DNA of 7,924 nucleotides, taken from Candidatus Zhuqueibacterota bacterium. GTDB lineage: Bacteria > Zhuqueibacterota > Zhuqueibacteria > Thermofontimicrobiales > Thiofontviventaceae. Made by a program: the position numbers and the translations under genes. The stretch's first letter is position 1; every line of letters starts with the position of its first letter. Where the stretch lies: NCBI GenBank assembly GCA_014729735.1, contig WJJN01000055.1, positions 1 to 7,924 of the forward strand. The letters are read 5' to 3'. Under the pieces are notes generated by a model that worked only from the letters and a program-made list of their open reading frames with translations, had not been told where the DNA came from and searched no databases. Shown here piece by piece: positions 7,001 through 7,924 of this stretch.

Positions 7001-7924
7001 TGGAGCCGTCTTTGATTTCGTTCAACGGCAGATCTTCCGCCATGAGACTCGGATCATCCGGTGGTACAACTTTCACGGACAGCAAGTATTCTCCGCCACC
7101 GGCATTCTTATGGCTCTCATGCGGATTTCTGGATCGGGTAACGCTATTATAATACGAATTGACTCTAATATAATAAGTACCTGCACTCGGCACCGGCGGT
7201 GAGACAAACCGGGAGAACGTATTATTGAATGTTAAAATGTCTTCCCACGGATCGCCAGCCCACACGTCTTTGTCATCGTTCTTAATCGGTGTTTCAGCAC
7301 CAGTAGCATCTAACAAAGTAATTTCAGTATCTGTTTCCCGAATCCACTCCGGATGTCCGTACAAGCGTCCCGGGGTCGTAGTTTCGGCAATCAGAACCAT
7401 GCCGTCTTCCGGAATTTCCACTTTGTAGAGATCCAGGTCATTCCAGTTGGTGCTAAATGTATCACCCTCTGTATAATTGTTGTAAAGATAGCCGTGCATT
7501 ACGGTGCCATCAGTTGGAACTGCGGGTAGCGCCGAAGCATCGGCAACTTCATCATCAGGCTCATGTTCGGTGGCTGCCACATCCAGTGGTGTTCCGTACC
7601 ACAGTCTGACTGCATAACTCGGATCAGCCTCTGCTGCAAGCGCATCGGGAGCGCCCCAGATTTTGACATAATAGAGACCGGATTCTTCCGGTGTCCAGGC
7701 TCTTAAAATGCTTCCGAATTTTTCATAACGACCGGATGGACTGGAATTGAGAACACTCATTCCGTTCTCATCGACAACGTCCATCTCCAGTACATTTTTG
7801 GCATTGAAGACCAGCGGATCGGTCTGGGTGGCAATGGAATACATTTTATCCGAATCCACATTAATTGCCCAGACGTCCATCGTATCGGTGCTTGAAATGG
7901 AACCGTCTTTTATTTCATTTAACG
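4059..7924 (-). CDS. Giant secreted/surface protein of tandem PPC-like domain pairs with type IX sorting domain (5' end outside window)
   Basis: The frame is open to the right edge, so the N terminus (signal peptide and any catalytic domain) is missing. The Met at 7880 is internal to a repeat, because the same frame continues upstream as LNEIKDGSISSTDT. At least 1288 codons are visible. Counting from that Met, units begin at residues 1, 300, 598 and 902. Each unit holds two beta-sandwich-like domains. Domain A runs from 'LPLNEI-DGSISD-DTMDVW' to 'RLWYGT'. Domain B runs from 'HEPDD' to 'GGGEYLLSV'. The EPDD/EPND start, the D-DLYK strand, the TEITLLDATG strand and 'AGTYYIRVNSYYNS' match the PPC (pre-peptidase C-terminal) pattern. 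Residues 1180-1273 form the sorting domain (QNYPNPFNPTTKI, then PSGVYFCKL, ending KKLILLK). Sites such as NDDKDVW and DLDLYK could bind calcium, but this is not proven. PPC domains often accompany secreted peptidases; here the partner lies outside the window. The gene ends in its own terminator and is not part of the downstream operon. Confidence 0.88.
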   Translation of the reverse strand, partial: LNEIKDGSISSTDTMDVWAINVDSDKMYSIATQTDPLVFNAKNVLEMDVVDENGMSVLNSSPSGRYEKFGSILRAWTPEESGLYYVKIWGAPDALAAEADPSYAVRLWYGTPLDVAATEHEPDDEVADASALPAVPTDGTVMHGYLYNNYTEGDTFSTNWNDLDLYKVEIPEDGMVLIAETTTPGRLYGHPEWIRETDTEITLLDATGAETPIKNDDKDVWAGDPWEDILTFNNTFSRFVSPPVPSAGTYYIRVNSYYNSVTRSRNPHESHKNAGGGEYLLSVKVVPPDDPSLMAEDLPLNEIKDGSISDSDTMDVWAINVDSDKMYSIATQTDPLVFNAKNVLEMDVVDESGMSVLNSSPTGRYEKFGSILRAWTPEESGLYYVKIWGAPDALAAETDPSYKVRLWYGTSLDVASTTHEPDDEVADASALPAVATDGTVIHGYLYNNYTEGDTFSTNWNDLDLYKVEIPEGMVLIAETTTPGRLYGHPEWIRETDTEITLLDATGAETPIKNDDKDVWAGDPWEDILTFNNTFSRFISPPVPNAGTYYIRVNSYYNSVTRSRNPHESHKNAGGGEYLLSVRVVPADDPAVVAQSLPLNEILDGSISDADTMDVWAIHAESDKMYSIATQTDPLTFNAKSVLQMDVVSEDNVSVLNASPSGRYEKFGCILRAWTPEETGVYYVKLWGAPEELALVDDPSYQMRFWYGTPLEVAGTEHEPDDSVAVASELPAMPLDGSVIHGYLYNEYTEGDTFTTNWNDLDLYKIEVPQAGMILTVETTTPGRLYDHPEWIRETDTEITLLDEDGNETPIKNDDKDVWSGDPWEDILTFNNTFSRFVSPPIPNAGTYYVRVNSYYNSVTRSRNPHESHKNAGGGEYLITASLTSPAEQEPNDDMANANVILLETVTDAALAADDEMDYFKFYADSSKMYTLNTIAPRGETAKNVLKLELFDENGDSVLNADPSGRYERWGARLTGWVPPMTGFYYCKISADVSSFTEDFPYQIRLWYGTPVSVAASTHEPDDSVAVAQNMEAIDLSEPFEIRSYLYADYYDSLGNWYNWNDFDLYKIELNVGDTLVAETVTSGPDSCIRDLDTELYLLDAEGNQTPIKNDDKDVWEGDPWEDILNFNNTFSRFVSPPITEGLEGTYYIQVNSYYNSRIRSRDPGNSHKDPGGGEYTLKIGLKTATSVASREDALPISFELSQNYPNPFNPTTKINYSIPNEEIVKLSIYNMLGQRVAEIVNKRQPSGHYSVVWNATDSNGLLMPSGVYFCKLEAGSFVDIKKLILLK
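4380..5177 (-). repeat. Tandem repeat unit 4 (last, most diverged)
   Basis: Starts at MDYFKFYADSSKMY and ends at the GGGEYTLKIGL strand before the linker to the sorting domain. Domain B has a different middle (YADYYDSLGNWYNWNDFDLYK), and PDSCIRDLDTELY replaces the GRLYGHPEWIRETDTE type of segment. The blocks NDDKDVWEGDPWEDIL and NNTFSRFVSPP are nevertheless almost unchanged from the other units. Confidence 0.85.
5178..6089 (-). repeat. Tandem repeat unit 3 (304 codons, intermediate divergence)
   Basis: Starts at MDVWAIHAESDK. It keeps the whole unit architecture and the conserved block from TPIKNDDKDVW through FNNTFSRF. It has more substitutions and a longer linker before unit 4, ending in SPAEQEPNDDMANA. 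Confidence 0.9.
6090..6983 (-). repeat. Tandem repeat unit 2 (298 codons)
   Basis: Starts at the second MDVWAINVDSDK anchor. It is about 93% identical to unit 1 in protein by eye, and lacks one Asp codon in the domain B strand VEIPEGMVLIAE. Confidence 0.9.
6898..6983. repeat. 86-bp exact direct repeat, copy in unit 2
   Basis: Partner of 7795-7880. It encodes the segment from MDVWAINVDSDK through the strand ending FNAKN. The equivalent stretch in unit 3 (around 6004-6089) carries several differences, so the exact identity is special to units 1 and 2. Confidence 0.9.
6984..7880 (-). repeat. Tandem repeat unit 1 (299 codons)
   Basis: Unit counted from the MDVWAINVDSDK anchor to the next one, so the borders are arbitrary with respect to domain edges. 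It differs from unit 2 by about 20 residues and one single-residue insertion (EIPEDGM here, EIPEGM in unit 2). Most DNA differences between the two are synonymous third-position changes. Confidence 0.9.
7795..7880. repeat. 86-bp exact direct repeat, copy in unit 1
   Basis: Identical base for base to 6898-6983, offset by 897 bp. The identity stops abruptly at both ends (next bases C versus G on the right, A versus G on the left). The neighbouring parts of the same two units differ at many synonymous sites. Confidence 0.9.

Noticed and set aside
7878..7880. ATG at 7880 as the true start of the large gene
   Set aside because: The reading frame continues upstream to the window edge with repeat-like sequence (LNEIKDGSISSTDT), and the same Met recurs inside units 2, 3 and 4. 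There is no signal peptide after it.
4059..7924. Tandem repeats considered as a non-coding repeat array or a CRISPR-like array
   Set aside because: Unit lengths are multiples of three, changes are mainly synonymous, and one continuous frame runs through; there are no short repeat-spacer alternations.

Overview
All five genes lie on the minus strand. The window looks like part of a chromosome from a Gram-negative bacterium of the Fibrobacterota–Chlorobiota–Bacteroidota (FCB) group or a related candidate lineage (Calditrichota, Ignavibacteriota, Marinimicrobia and KSB1 are the kind I would test first). The main clue is that two large secreted proteins end in the 'QNYPNPFN' module: a short Ig-like C-terminal sorting domain of the type IX secretion (T9SS type A / FlgD-like) class. 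This placement is an inference from protein style; there is no rRNA or other marker gene here.

Right half (4059-7924): the 3' part of one very large gene, open at the right edge. It encodes a surface or secreted protein built from four tandem units of about 300 residues, each apparently a pair of PPC-like (bacterial pre-peptidase C-terminal) beta-sandwich domains, followed by the sorting domain. The two upstream units are nearly identical, the third is intermediate and the last is clearly diverged. This points to growth by internal duplication. An 86-bp stretch identical between units 1 and 2 suggests recent gene conversion or homogenisation.

Middle (3894-4058): a 165-bp intergenic region. 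It holds a strong intrinsic terminator for the large gene, a candidate sigma70-type promoter overlapping that terminator, and a perfect 18-bp palindrome just downstream of the predicted transcription start.

Left half (1-3893): four closely spaced genes that look like one operon, in transcription order: a lipoprotein glycerophosphodiester phosphodiesterase, a PfkB-family sugar/nucleoside-type kinase, a secreted seven-repeat FG-GAP/VCBS plus ASPIC/UnbV protein with a sorting domain, and the start of a GH130-type glycoside phosphorylase/hydrolase that runs off the left edge. Gaps are about 59, 39 and 28 bp. The set suggests capture and processing of an external glycan or glycerophospho-compound: a surface-exposed binding protein, an envelope phosphodiesterase, then a cytoplasmic kinase and a mannoside-active enzyme. 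The substrate cannot be read from the sequence.

No tRNA, rRNA, CRISPR array, insertion sequence or phage gene was seen. There is no gene-free stretch longer than 300 bases.
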